Below are positions 1-6,537 of a DNA stretch of 9,725 bases, one piece after another (position 1 is the first letter of the stretch; the number at the start of each line of letters is the position of its first letter). This DNA comes from Rhodospirillales bacterium (lineage in GTDB: Bacteria > Pseudomonadota > Alphaproteobacteria > Acetobacterales > Acetobacteraceae), in NCBI GenBank assembly GCA_028866335.1, contig JAGWIL010000049.1, forward strand, positions 1 to 9,725, written 5' to 3'. The notes beneath the pieces are model-generated. The model searched no databases. It worked only from the letters and a program-made list of their open reading frames with translations, and was not told the DNA's origin. The position numbers and the translations under genes were made by a program.

Positions 1-695
1 ATCAACTTCATACCTTGATTATGAATTGATTGCTTCATGCTGTTTACTCGATGTTCGGGAGTAACAAAAGGAGTAACTCGATAATAAGTCTCGACCCCTT
101 TTCTAGTAAGATCAGAAATTAAATCTTCATGATCATACCGATTATGCTGAACGATAAAAGACAACTTACGCCTAACAAACTTTGCAACGTACGGCCTTAG
201 ATCTTTAATATCATTATTGCAATTTTTTCTGATTTGTGAGGCAGGCAACAAAGGTTTTTCTTTAATCTTTTTCAAAATACCTTTTGGTAAGGAAATGCCC
301 TGAACACTTTTTAGAAAAGCAGCGTTAGATTCGTTCAATGAGTTTGACTTTAGTATTTTACCAATATTGGATTTTATGTTCATTTGACTGTTGGACAGCA
401 TAATTAATGTAGCTTGCTTTAATCCAATACTAACCTCAAAATTTTCCAAAATAGCATGAAGGATTGTGTTTGTATCTTTAGCTACCAAACCGTAGCTCTT
501 ACAAACCTTTTGCATTTGTACATAAGAGTAAATGTGCATTGTATAGGCAAACATTGACATCTTTATGTTCAAGATGTCTTCATCAGACAATTTATCAATT
601 TTTTCTGGCACTGATTTTTTTAAGACTGAGTGTAAACAGGAATCTTTATCTTTGCAGATATTTTTCCATGAAAGGTTTGATAATTCAAGCTGCAC
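1..695 (-). CDS. Partial unknown protein, possibly sigma-factor-like (3' end outside window)
   Basis: An open frame of 231 codons without a stop runs from a GTG at 693-695 off the left edge, so the C-terminus is not visible. The GTG is chosen because an AAAGG Shine-Dalgarno sequence lies 8 bases upstream; an in-frame TAA lies further upstream and the next ATG is about 46 codons in. Residues 1-165 are helical-looking and unrecognised. The last ~65 visible residues (from DLRPYVAKFVRRKL through YDHEDLISDL to HRVNSMKQSIHN) resemble sigma70 region 2: helix, then a DLI segment, then helices with a late Ser-Ile-His-Asn. This is pattern resemblance only, without the diagnostic -10-binding part, which would lie beyond the edge. 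It is the last visible gene of the block driven from about 4350, starting 14 bases after the preceding stop. The coding frame is near certain; the sigma idea is tentative. Confidence 0.85.
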   Translation of the reverse strand, partial: MQLELSNLSWKNICKDKDSCLHSVLKKSVPEKIDKLSDEDILNIKMSMFAYTMHIYSYVQMQKVCKSYGLVAKDTNTILHAILENFEVSIGLKQATLIMLSNSQMNIKSNIGKILKSNSLNESNAAFLKSVQGISLPKGILKKIKEKPLLPASQIRKNCNNDIKDLRPYVAKFVRRKLSFIVQHNRYDHEDLISDLTRKGVETYYRVTPFVTPEHRVNSMKQSIHNQGMKL

Positions 696-703
696 TGGAG
701 TAG

Positions 704-708
704 CCTTT
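704..708 (-). promoter_or_regulatory. Ribosome binding site deciding a GTG start
   Basis: AAAGG on the minus strand, 8 bases before GTG 693-695. It lies just beyond the stop of the preceding gene (710-712) and is the main reason for starting the partial left-edge gene at this GTG, since no ATG occurs nearby in frame. Confidence 0.7.
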
Positions 709-709
709 T

Positions 710-1360
710 TTAAGAGTTAACCCTTAAGACTTTAGTCTCTTTCTTATTTGAGTTTGCAAGCTTTACAAACTCATCAATGGTAGGAACTTCGTAGTCCATA
801 TTTATCTTTGCTTTAGTAACTTTCTTATAATAAGTCTTTGCTAGAGGATCTTTTATCTTTTTACGCTTGATCAAATTTTTCTTTTTACGCTTCCATTGAT
901 CTGAAGTGAATACAGATTCATGAAGTATTGTACCTCTAAATGTTTCACCTTGGATGTACACATGTTCCTTGTTAGCTGATACTACAGTAGCCTTGGCATA
1001 ATTTAATAGATAATCTTGCCCTATCATTCTTACATAAATTTCTTGACCAAACGTAAAGCCTGTTTTCTTTGTTGCCAACTCTTGATTAAGCCAAGCCACA
1101 ATTGAAGGTAAACTGTTCTCATACTTCTTAAACAGTTTAGTTGCCAACTTGAATTGAGGGTCTTCTTTTAAAAATATAAAAGGGTTAGCAAAAAAGTGTT
1201 CACATGTCCTACTAAACTTTTTTATACCTAACTCATGACATGGTTTTTTGAAAGAAGGATAAGCACGATCTTTAAAGAAGATACAACTATGACATTTTAC
1301 ATTCAATGTAGGTTGTTTTCTTATTGCGTCTGAAGGTGACTTTTCATCTTGGTTCTGCAC
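710..1360 (-). CDS. Unknown Cys/His-rich protein, putative zinc-binding N-terminus
   Basis: This encodes 216 residues from a GTG start (1358-1360) backed by AAGGGA 7 bases upstream. Near the N-terminus is a cluster CHSC (Cys23, Cys26), PCHELG (Cys41, His42) and TCEHF (Cys53, His55), with spacing that would suit one structural zinc site. Residues about 103-150 alternate hydrophobic and polar residues with glycines (GQEIYVRM, AKATVVSANKEHVYI), which suggests a small beta-barrel of the SH3/KOW type. Residues 157-170 are strongly basic (KRKKKN, KRKKIK), as in many nucleic-acid binders. No enzyme motif, signal peptide or membrane segment is seen. It starts 11 bases after the HNH gene stop and ends 14 bases before the next start, so it is co-transcribed. 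A nucleic-acid-binding accessory protein is an inference; the family is not recognised. Confidence 0.88.
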   Translation of the reverse strand: MQNQDEKSPSDAIRKQPTLNVKCHSCIFFKDRAYPSFKKPCHELGIKKFSRTCEHFFANPFIFLKEDPQFKLATKLFKKYENSLPSIVAWLNQELATKKTGFTFGQEIYVRMIGQDYLLNYAKATVVSANKEHVYIQGETFRGTILHESVFTSDQWKRKKKNLIKRKKIKDPLAKTYYKKVTKAKINMDYEVPTIDEFVKLANSNKKETKVLRVNS

Positions 1361-1367
1361 AAGTTTA

Positions 1368-1373
1368 TCCCTT
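1368..1373 (-). promoter_or_regulatory. Ribosome binding site overlapping the HNH stop codon
   Basis: AAGGGA on the minus strand sits 7 bases before the GTG at 1358-1360 and shares bases with the TAA stop (1372-1374) of the upstream HNH gene. This supports GTG initiation and suggests translational coupling. Confidence 0.7.
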
Positions 1374-1812
1374 ATAAGTTGCTGGTATCTTTTACTATCA
1401 AGTGTGTCAAGTAGTCAGCCATATTTCTGTAGCCTAAATCTTGCTTTCTTTTGTGGGCTCTTTTCAGCAAGGCGTCAGGTACAGTAAACATTAGTTTTCT
1501 ATCTATCCAAGTAGGATCTAAATTCTCAAACTGAATTTTTGCCTCATTGATAAACCTAACTAATATCTTTATTAGTTTTACTTGAGTAGCATTAAATTCA
1601 TTAGGTATAGTGTTATTTTTACCTGACAGCCTATGAACCATTAAATGGTGCAAAGAACACAAGTGAATAAGCGGCCCATCCTCAGGACCTCCTAAATGCC
1701 TTGGGTAGATATGATGTCCTTGCACCTCCAACTCAGTACTGCAAATAGCGCATTTTTCATGATCAGGAAAACAAGCTATAAGAGCCTTGCCTCTTTCAAT
1801 TAAATCAACCAT
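1372..1812 (-). CDS. HNH nuclease with C-terminal ribbon-helix-helix-like domain
   Basis: Starting at ATG 1810-1812 gives 146 residues. The N-terminal HNH/zinc module has CAIC (Cys21, Cys24), HHIYPRHLGG (His33-His34) and LCSLHHLMVH (Cys52, His55, His56, His60). This is the usual CxxC...HHixP...GG...LCxxxH...H arrangement, with the fourth zinc ligand His instead of Cys and Pro where the middle Asn usually stands. Residues about 106-141 look like a strand (LMFTVP) and two helices joined by DLGYRN, the pattern of a CopG/Arc ribbon-helix-helix DNA-binding domain. The ATG overlaps the upstream stop by 8 bases (ATGGTTGA), as in the topoisomerase pair, implying coupled translation. A TTG at 1840-1842 would add 10 residues, but its AGAAGG lies only 2 bases away. 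It is probably a free-standing phage nuclease, homing or packaging-related; the target is unknown. The HNH call is firm, the RHH call moderate. Confidence 0.88.
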   Translation of the reverse strand: MVDLIERGKALIACFPDHEKCAICSTELEVQGHHIYPRHLGGPEDGPLIHLCSLHHLMVHRLSGKNNTIPNEFNATQVKLIKILVRFINEAKIQFENLDPTWIDRKLMFTVPDALLKRAHKRKQDLGYRNMADYLTHLIVKDTSNL

Positions 1813-3421
1813 TTTCAATTTTGAAATGATCGTCAGGAGCAATACCTTCTCTAGCCTTTTTCAAATCCTCACTAGCTTGCTGCCGTATAGCAGAAATCAT
1901 TGCTACCATCTGAGCCCTCAATGAAGTAGCCTCAACAGACAAGGCTTTTGCAATAGCTTTGTTGCCGTTTATTCTTCCATTCAATTTATCAAGTTTGTTT
2001 TCTTGCTCAACAATATTTTTCTCAATCTTTTCTCTAATTAGAACAGTACCAGACATCTTTGCACTACTCTTCAAGTTGTCCATAGTCTGTTTTTCTTGTA
2101 CAAGCTGTTTTGCGAGGTCTTCGATAGTAAACTTTATGGATTTAGCTTTTGATCTAATTTCGTCTAGTTTCTCTTTTAAAGGGTCTGACTCTTTCTTATA
2201 CTGTTGTTCGATTTTTATTCTATATTGCTTGAGCAATTCATCGGTCTTTGAAGCTTCTTGCTTCAACTCTGGCAATATACTCTTTTCAGTTCTACTATCC
2301 AGTGTCCTCATAGTGGAGGCATCAGGAAAACCCCATTCCTTTATTCTAATGCTGCTAAAGAGGTTCCTCTTTGTTTCCAGCATGGCCCATGTCCACAACA
2401 GCTTTGATCCTTTTAAAGGAACAAACTGAGGAACAATTTTATCTGCCTTATCTTTTCGAGTAGACATGAAAACCAGCTTACTGGGTAACCTTTGTGACAA
2501 AGCCTTCATGGCATAGTTTAGAGTCTCTGTCAGTTCTTTTTTATCTTTACCTAACTTAGGTTTTATGCCAATTAATATCTGATCTGATAGAATCCAACCA
2601 GGGTAAAAAGGATCATAGCTAAATTTTGCGCTCTTTAATGTAAGCTCTTTTACTTGAGGTTCAGATGTAAAGAATATTGGCCCTTTGCTTACAACCCAAT
2701 CAAGTGATCCAGAATCAGTCTGCTTTACTGTCTGTAAAGCCTTTTGATACTTTGATAAGACTGAGTAGTGCTGGTCGTCTTGACTATGTTGGTTCTTTGT
2801 CTCATTAACTGAATGAGTAATGTCTTCTGGCAAGCCTGTATTCTTATTCAAAAGCTTTCTATAATCTTCTGGCTTTGAAGGAGCTGATTGATGCTTACGT
2901 AAATACTCCATATTTGATTTATCTGCTTCTGATAAATCTTCAAATGCTTTTGCTATATCAGCATTAGCATCTTTCAAAGCTTCAAACATCTGATTGGTAT
3001 TAGAATAAGCAGCAGCTTCTACTATAAGTAAAGGCTCTTGTGTGGTTATAGGCTTGTTTAAGCTTGCGCTGATAAGACTTGATTTTTCACAAGCCTCTTT
3101 AATGAAGTCGATAATTTCTTGAATGTGGACAGCCATTATACTTAACTGTCTTACATATGAGGCTTTGGTGATTTCTTTATCTTCTAGTCCAGAATGAATC
3201 GAGTAAAAAGTATTGCTTGATGATTTTAGCTTTCTCTTTATATCTGAGATAGCTATGCCAGGGACATAGTTGTCGACACTTACCTTGTATGAAGCCAATT
3301 CACTATACCTGTTGGTCAGTGCAAGGTAACTGGCTTCACTATCTCCTGCCTCAATATGAGCAGTTGCCTTTACTTTTTCTATATCTGAAAGAAGAGCTTC
3401 CAATAATGTTAAAAGTCTCAT
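1805..3421 (-). CDS. Unknown 538-residue protein with long C-terminal coiled coil
   Basis: The start is ATG 3419-3421 because GGAG lies 7 bases upstream and the codon follows the preceding stop by one base; a start 17 codons earlier would lie inside the upstream gene. The N-terminal 120 residues are helical. Residues about 125-235 are polar, Ser/Asn/Gln-rich and probably flexible. Residues about 240-375 look like a mixed folded domain (WVVSKGPIFF, FYPGWILSDQILIGI, LVFMSTRK, LLWTWAMLETKR). Residues about 383-525 form a long, charged, heptad-like coiled coil. There is no signal peptide, transmembrane segment, nuclease motif or P-loop. It is paired with the 291-residue gene upstream, also helical, so the two may form a complex. 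I do not recognise the family. A structural role or an SMC-like scaffold role would be speculation. Confidence 0.88.
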   Translation of the reverse strand: MRLLTLLEALLSDIEKVKATAHIEAGDSEASYLALTNRYSELASYKVSVDNYVPGIAISDIKRKLKSSSNTFYSIHSGLEDKEITKASYVRQLSIMAVHIQEIIDFIKEACEKSSLISASLNKPITTQEPLLIVEAAAYSNTNQMFEALKDANADIAKAFEDLSEADKSNMEYLRKHQSAPSKPEDYRKLLNKNTGLPEDITHSVNETKNQHSQDDQHYSVLSKYQKALQTVKQTDSGSLDWVVSKGPIFFTSEPQVKELTLKSAKFSYDPFYPGWILSDQILIGIKPKLGKDKKELTETLNYAMKALSQRLPSKLVFMSTRKDKADKIVPQFVPLKGSKLLWTWAMLETKRNLFSSIRIKEWGFPDASTMRTLDSRTEKSILPELKQEASKTDELLKQYRIKIEQQYKKESDPLKEKLDEIRSKAKSIKFTIEDLAKQLVQEKQTMDNLKSSAKMSGTVLIREKIEKNIVEQENKLDKLNGRINGNKAIAKALSVEATSLRAQMVAMISAIRQQASEDLKKAREGIAPDDHFKIENG

Positions 3422-3422
3422 G

Positions 3423-4298
3423 TTAATTCTCCAATGCTTTAGCAGCAAAAGTCTTTGCATTCGATAATGCAAGTTGAGATTCAGGTGAACCTTTTGTAAC
3501 TGTCATGTGATGAAGGCTAACCACATTAAATTCATATATCTTAGATATAGAGTATTCAGTAGCATTTTGATTTAGATGAATTAGGCGATCTACAGCCTTT
3601 TCAAGATCCTCCCAAGCTAAGGACTTTGTAATATTTTTTGTTGATTTATAACCCAGCTCCTCATCCTTGCAGATGAAGCTATGACATACTTGACCGTCTT
3701 TTGTATATGATCGCATAATACGATAAGGCTTTTGAAGCATCTGAGGAGGTGGAGCATTCTGAAGATCCTTTACTCGTTCACCTAACCTATATCCTTCAGC
3801 CTTCAATACAGAAATTGTCTTTTCAGCATTCAAGTAGTTCTGTTCGTTTGATTTTGATGCTGATACAATATGATTCATTTTTGCAATTAATGAAATTACG
3901 CCCATTTGCAATGTCTTTATATCGTATTTATAACCTGCTTTGATAGGAAGATTCTGCTCATAGACATTTGTATCAACAATCTTTGTTGTCTTTACAGTGA
4001 CCTCAAATTGGCTACAAAGGTTTTGTACAAGGCTAATCAATATAGCGTTTTGCTCTACCAATGCAGCAGTAGAACCTGCTAGAGCCAATCTGGCCAATGC
4101 TATAGCTTCATAGTTGTTTTCTGATTGTTTTAGCAGAGACATCATTTGTTCAAAGACGTAAATTTTTGATTCGTCTTGAGCTACATCTTCCAAGTCTTGC
4201 ATCATTGACGCTACAGCATTATCTAAATTCTTGTCCTCATTAAAATTTATGAGAACGGAATCTTCAGTTTGATCTTCCTGGTTAATTACCTCAGACAT
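3423..4298 (-). CDS. Unknown 291-residue helical protein, first gene of its operon
   Basis: It starts at ATG 4296-4298 with AGAGGG 8 bases upstream, and is the first gene after the promoter at 4352-4380. The first 45 residues are acidic (Asp/Glu/Gln-rich) and probably disordered. Residues 45-100 and 125-180 are predicted helices with heptad-like hydrophobic spacing (e.g. MMSLLKQ, LARLALAG, LISLVQNL). A short proline linker (PPPQ, residues 183-186) leads into a C-terminal mixed domain (residues 190-265: PYRIMRSYTKDGQVCHSFIC, KSLAWEDLEKAVDRLI). No catalytic motif, signal or membrane segment is seen. Its stop lies one base before the next ATG (TAACATG), so the two genes are almost certainly translated together and perhaps work together. 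The family is not recognised. A strong promoter in front suggests the product is needed in quantity or at a defined stage. Confidence 0.88.
   Translation of the reverse strand: MSEVINQEDQTEDSVLINFNEDKNLDNAVASMMQDLEDVAQDESKIYVFEQMMSLLKQSENNYEAIALARLALAGSTAALVEQNAILISLVQNLCSQFEVTVKTTKIVDTNVYEQNLPIKAGYKYDIKTLQMGVISLIAKMNHIVSASKSNEQNYLNAEKTISVLKAEGYRLGERVKDLQNAPPPQMLQKPYRIMRSYTKDGQVCHSFICKDEELGYKSTKNITKSLAWEDLEKAVDRLIHLNQNATEYSISKIYEFNVVSLHHMTVTKGSPESQLALSNAKTFAAKALEN
3429..3432 (-). promoter_or_regulatory. Ribosome binding site fixing the start at 3421
   Basis: GGAG on the minus strand, 7 bases from ATG 3419-3421 and lying within the last codons of the upstream gene. It favours this ATG over the upstream in-frame alternative at 3472, which is buried in the preceding gene. 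Confidence 0.75.
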
Positions 4299-4351
4299 TA
4301 TGAATACCCTCTAGGTTAGATGGTTACGTCACTGACTACAACATTAACAAA

Positions 4352-4380
4352 AGTATAACACACCTTTTAGGTTAATCCAA
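4352..4380 (-). promoter_or_regulatory. Sigma70-type promoter with extended -10
   Basis: On the minus strand TTGGAT (4375-4380) and TATACT (4352-4357) are separated by exactly 17 bases. TGT directly before TATACT gives an extended -10. Transcription would start near 4345, leaving a leader of about 47 bases to the ATG at 4298. The spacer contains the small inverted repeat ACCT/AGGT (4362-4372), a possible repressor contact. It is the clearest host-type promoter I found in the window and would drive the five-gene block down to the left edge. Confidence 0.75.
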
Positions 4381-4387
4381 ATAGGTA

Positions 4388-4417
4388 TATTACAACTTAT
4401 TACACGTTATTACACGT
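4388..4417 (-). repeat. Three tandem 10-base repeats upstream of the promoter
   Basis: On the minus strand ACGTGTAATA occurs twice in direct succession (4408-4417, 4398-4407), followed by AGTTGTAATA (4388-4397), which differs at two positions. The period of 10 places all three copies on one face of the helix, at roughly -43 to -72 relative to the predicted start site. That is where an UP element or an activator would act. The array is non-coding, lying between the stop at 4453 and the start at 4298. Confidence 0.8.
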
Positions 4418-4452
4418 ACTCTATGTAACTGTGTAGGTATATCTTATCATTT

Positions 4453-6537
4453 TCAAGTTATACTTTTCAGTTTCTTTCCTATCTCATTTACGTGAGTTAT
4501 GACATATTCTGCGGGTTTTTGGATTCGAACTTTGTATCCTGAGATAGTTTCCTTCCTGTCCTTTATTTCTTGTAGCAATTGCTCCTTTTCAAGCTTTCTT
4601 AACTGATAGATTTTTAGGTTTATTATAACGTCTGACTGCTCTAAAGATATTTTCATCTTTTTAGCAATAAACTCTTTCAACTCATCCTTTGTAAACCTTT
4701 TTCTCAAGGCCTCAATTATGATCTCCAAGTTATCTACTGCCTTGATCAAAAGTAGCCTATAGTCGATTTCTTTTTGAGCTTTATCAATCCAATACTGACA
4801 AGCTCTTTGTTCGAGATCAAGTCGAAATTTTATCCAATCGTTTATGATCATTGGAGTAGTAGCCGCATAAAGTTTTTTGTCTGCTACTTCATTATCTTTT
4901 GTATCTCTAGAAGTAGTAGTTACCTCATAAGATTCAGTGTTGCTAAAATATTTATCTACAATAGACTTTGCTACTTTTTGAACATGATCAGAATTAACAC
5001 TAGATTTTAATTCAATATGAATCTCAAAAGTTTTCTCTTTTTTATTTGGTACATCGCTGCATATTTTTACATGAGGATCGTTCAATGTTTTTTCTATCGC
5101 AGAAGCCATATTCACATCGGCAAATCTAGAACTTAAAACTATTTGCCTCTTTTTAGAGTCAATTGAATATTGAGTAGTGAATTGGATTTTTCCTTTTCCT
5201 GTCTTAAACAGGTTTAAAGTTTCTTCAAAAGAAGAAGTAGGGATACCATTGAGCTTATTCGTAAACTTTAAATATTTTTCGCACATCTTCGGTGTGCATT
5301 TGCCTGCCTCTAATGATTTTTCGATTGTCTTTATTACTGAGTCTACAGTAAACAAAGGCATATCGACAGCTACACCTACTCCAATACCCCCTACACTATT
5401 AACAAGAGCATTTGGAATTAATGCGTTTAAAGCTACAGGCTCTGGATAATCAGGGTCACTATTGTAGTTGAGAACTGTCTTTACAACAGGGTTGTAAAAT
5501 GGATCAAAGAAGACAACATCGGAATATTTCGATAGTTTGCATTCTGTATACCTACCCGCCGCTGCTTTGTCACCTAAAAAAGAGCCCCAGTTTCCGCTTC
5601 CAAAGATCATGGGAACAGGAACTTTAGAGACCATAGTGATCATTGCTGAGTATATTGAAGAATTATGAGCTACGACCAAATGGTTTCCTTGCTCAGATTG
5701 TTTTGTACAGATAAGCATATTTTCATATTTATCAACTGTAAAATCGTACATGGGCTTTTTAGAATCGTGCTCTAAAATTTCAATGTTTTCCAAGAAAACT
5801 ACCTCGTAAGGTCTTGCCTTTTGAATAAAATCTAAAAACACTGGACTATTAGTATCAAGGACTAGGTACTTCTCTAAAGTACCGCCTACATACCGTAATA
5901 CCGAATCAGAATCGATTCCTCCATGATGAAAAGTTCCAACAAGACTATGCAAGCTACTAGCGGTTTTTGGCCAGTTAGACCTTATCACAGGATAATCTTG
6001 GTTGGATATAAAAGCGTTCATAAACATGTCGCCCAATTCTAAGTCTTCAGCCTTTACCCAACCTTTGTTCTTAATCTTAAATGGATGGTTTTTCGTTACT
6101 TCAATTTTGGAACCGTCTGATAAATGCAACAAGTAAGTCTTCTTTGTATTTTGACCTACTCTCCAGGAGTGAGCTAAGGCTGGAACATAAGCTTTAGTTT
6201 CTTTATCGTACGCTATGACCCATTTTTTACCTTGGCCAACTAAATCTTTTATTGGTATGGTTTTTCCGTTTAACAAATAAACAAGGGTTTCTCCTTCTAA
6301 ACAATCACCATGAGGATGGTAGTCGCCTAATACAGACCCATAAACTTTTGCAGCTTTTAGCAGCTTTGCTTTATGGTTTAATCCAAGTTTAAACATAGAC
6401 CAGAGTATTCGCCTTTGAACAGGCTTTAGTCCATCATAGCAACATTGAATAGCTCTATCTTCATTTACTTCTACAGAGTAGCTGACATATTTTTCTTTAG
6501 CTAGCTCAGTCATATCCATTGATGCTATTTTAGCCAT
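4453..6537 (-). CDS. Type II topoisomerase cleavage subunit (GyrA/ParC/gp52-like) with intein
   Basis: This is the DNA cleavage-reunion subunit of a phage type II topoisomerase, working with the ATPase subunit next to it. Of 694 encoded residues, 79-292 are an intein, leaving a 480-residue enzyme. Visible landmarks are the DNA-binding LKPVQRRILWSM (37-48), YHPHGD (73-78) split from SSIYS by the intein, the catalytic tyrosine in AGRYTE (Tyr330 as encoded, Tyr116 after splicing), LVNSVGGIGVGVAVDMP (tower/gate region), and the long helical arms ending in IINLKIYQLRKLE (about 636-648). It stops there: the beta-pinwheel domain that lets GyrA wrap DNA and supercoil is missing. Relaxation or decatenation, as in T4 topoisomerase, is therefore expected. 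The ATG overlaps the partner's stop by 8 bases (ATGGCTAA) with GGGAG 8 bases upstream, implying coupled translation and balanced subunits. The assignment is firm; ParC versus gp52 naming is a matter of convention. Confidence 0.95.
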   Translation of the reverse strand: MAKIASMDMTELAKEKYVSYSVEVNEDRAIQCCYDGLKPVQRRILWSMFKLGLNHKAKLLKAAKVYGSVLGDYHPHGDCLEGETLVYLLNGKTIPIKDLVGQGKKWVIAYDKETKAYVPALAHSWRVGQNTKKTYLLHLSDGSKIEVTKNHPFKIKNKGWVKAEDLELGDMFMNAFISNQDYPVIRSNWPKTASSLHSLVGTFHHGGIDSDSVLRYVGGTLEKYLVLDTNSPVFLDFIQKARPYEVVFLENIEILEHDSKKPMYDFTVDKYENMLICTKQSEQGNHLVVAHNSSIYSAMITMVSKVPVPMIFGSGNWGSFLGDKAAAGRYTECKLSKYSDVVFFDPFYNPVVKTVLNYNSDPDYPEPVALNALIPNALVNSVGGIGVGVAVDMPLFTVDSVIKTIEKSLEAGKCTPKMCEKYLKFTNKLNGIPTSSFEETLNLFKTGKGKIQFTTQYSIDSKKRQIVLSSRFADVNMASAIEKTLNDPHVKICSDVPNKKEKTFEIHIELKSSVNSDHVQKVAKSIVDKYFSNTESYEVTTTSRDTKDNEVADKKLYAATTPMIINDWIKFRLDLEQRACQYWIDKAQKEIDYRLLLIKAVDNLEIIIEALRKRFTKDELKEFIAKKMKISLEQSDVIINLKIYQLRKLEKEQLLQEIKDRKETISGYKVRIQKPAEYVITHVNEIGKKLKSIT
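5662..6303 (-). mobile_element. Intein in the topoisomerase cleavage subunit (214 residues)
   Basis: An in-frame protein-splicing element that must excise itself to restore the topoisomerase. Block A starts with Cys1 (CLEGETLVYLLNG). Block B has the TxNH motif TKNHPF (intein Thr70, His73) followed by KAEDLELGD. Block F is MYDFTVDKYENMLI. Block G ends VVAHN, giving the penultimate His and terminal Asn, and the +1 extein residue is Ser. These are all the residues of a class 1 intein, so splicing should work. The element sits between Asp and Ser of HPHGD/S, the latter matching E. coli GyrA Ser83. The roughly 90 residues between blocks B and F are too few for a full LAGLIDADG endonuclease, though a stretch around intein residues 119-165 may be its remnant. 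It is likely no longer able to home on its own. Confidence 0.93.

Larger units (their letters stand above)
4312..4442 (-). promoter_or_regulatory. Four ACCTA motifs scattered through the control region
   Basis: On the minus strand ATATACCTA occurs at 4434-4442 and again at 4382-4390, flanking the tandem decamers. TTAACCTA lies in the promoter spacer (4368-4375) and TCTAACCTA in the leader (4312-4320), touching the ribosome binding site. Spacings between copies are 52, 14 and 56 bases. The positions (upstream of -35, in the spacer, at the RBS) would suit operator sites, but the motif is short and the region AT-rich, so some copies may be chance. Confidence 0.4.

Noticed and set aside
1840..1842. 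TTG start for the HNH gene
   Set aside because: AGAAGG lies only 2 bases upstream, too close. The ATG at 1812 reproduces the 8-base overlap seen between the topoisomerase genes. It is not fully excluded.
1959..2429. Plus-strand open frame of 156 codons, Phe/Ser/Leu-rich
   Set aside because: It is the antisense of the coiled-coil region of the 538-residue gene; the hydrophobic composition comes from reading Lys/Glu codons backwards, and it lacks context.
3419..3472. Upstream start at 3472 for the 538-residue gene
   Set aside because: It would lie 50 bases inside the preceding gene, whereas ATG 3421 has GGAG at a 7-base spacing directly after the preceding stop.
4388..4417. Tandem decamers as CRISPR or replication iterons
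   Set aside because: Units of 10 bases without spacers are not CRISPR. Three copies without DnaA-like boxes or a replication gene nearby do not support an origin, while the promoter next to them does explain the position.
5177..5449. Plus-strand open frame of 90 codons and similar short ones at 3749, 4774 and 8271
   Set aside because: All are antisense to well-supported minus-strand genes, with no family resemblance.
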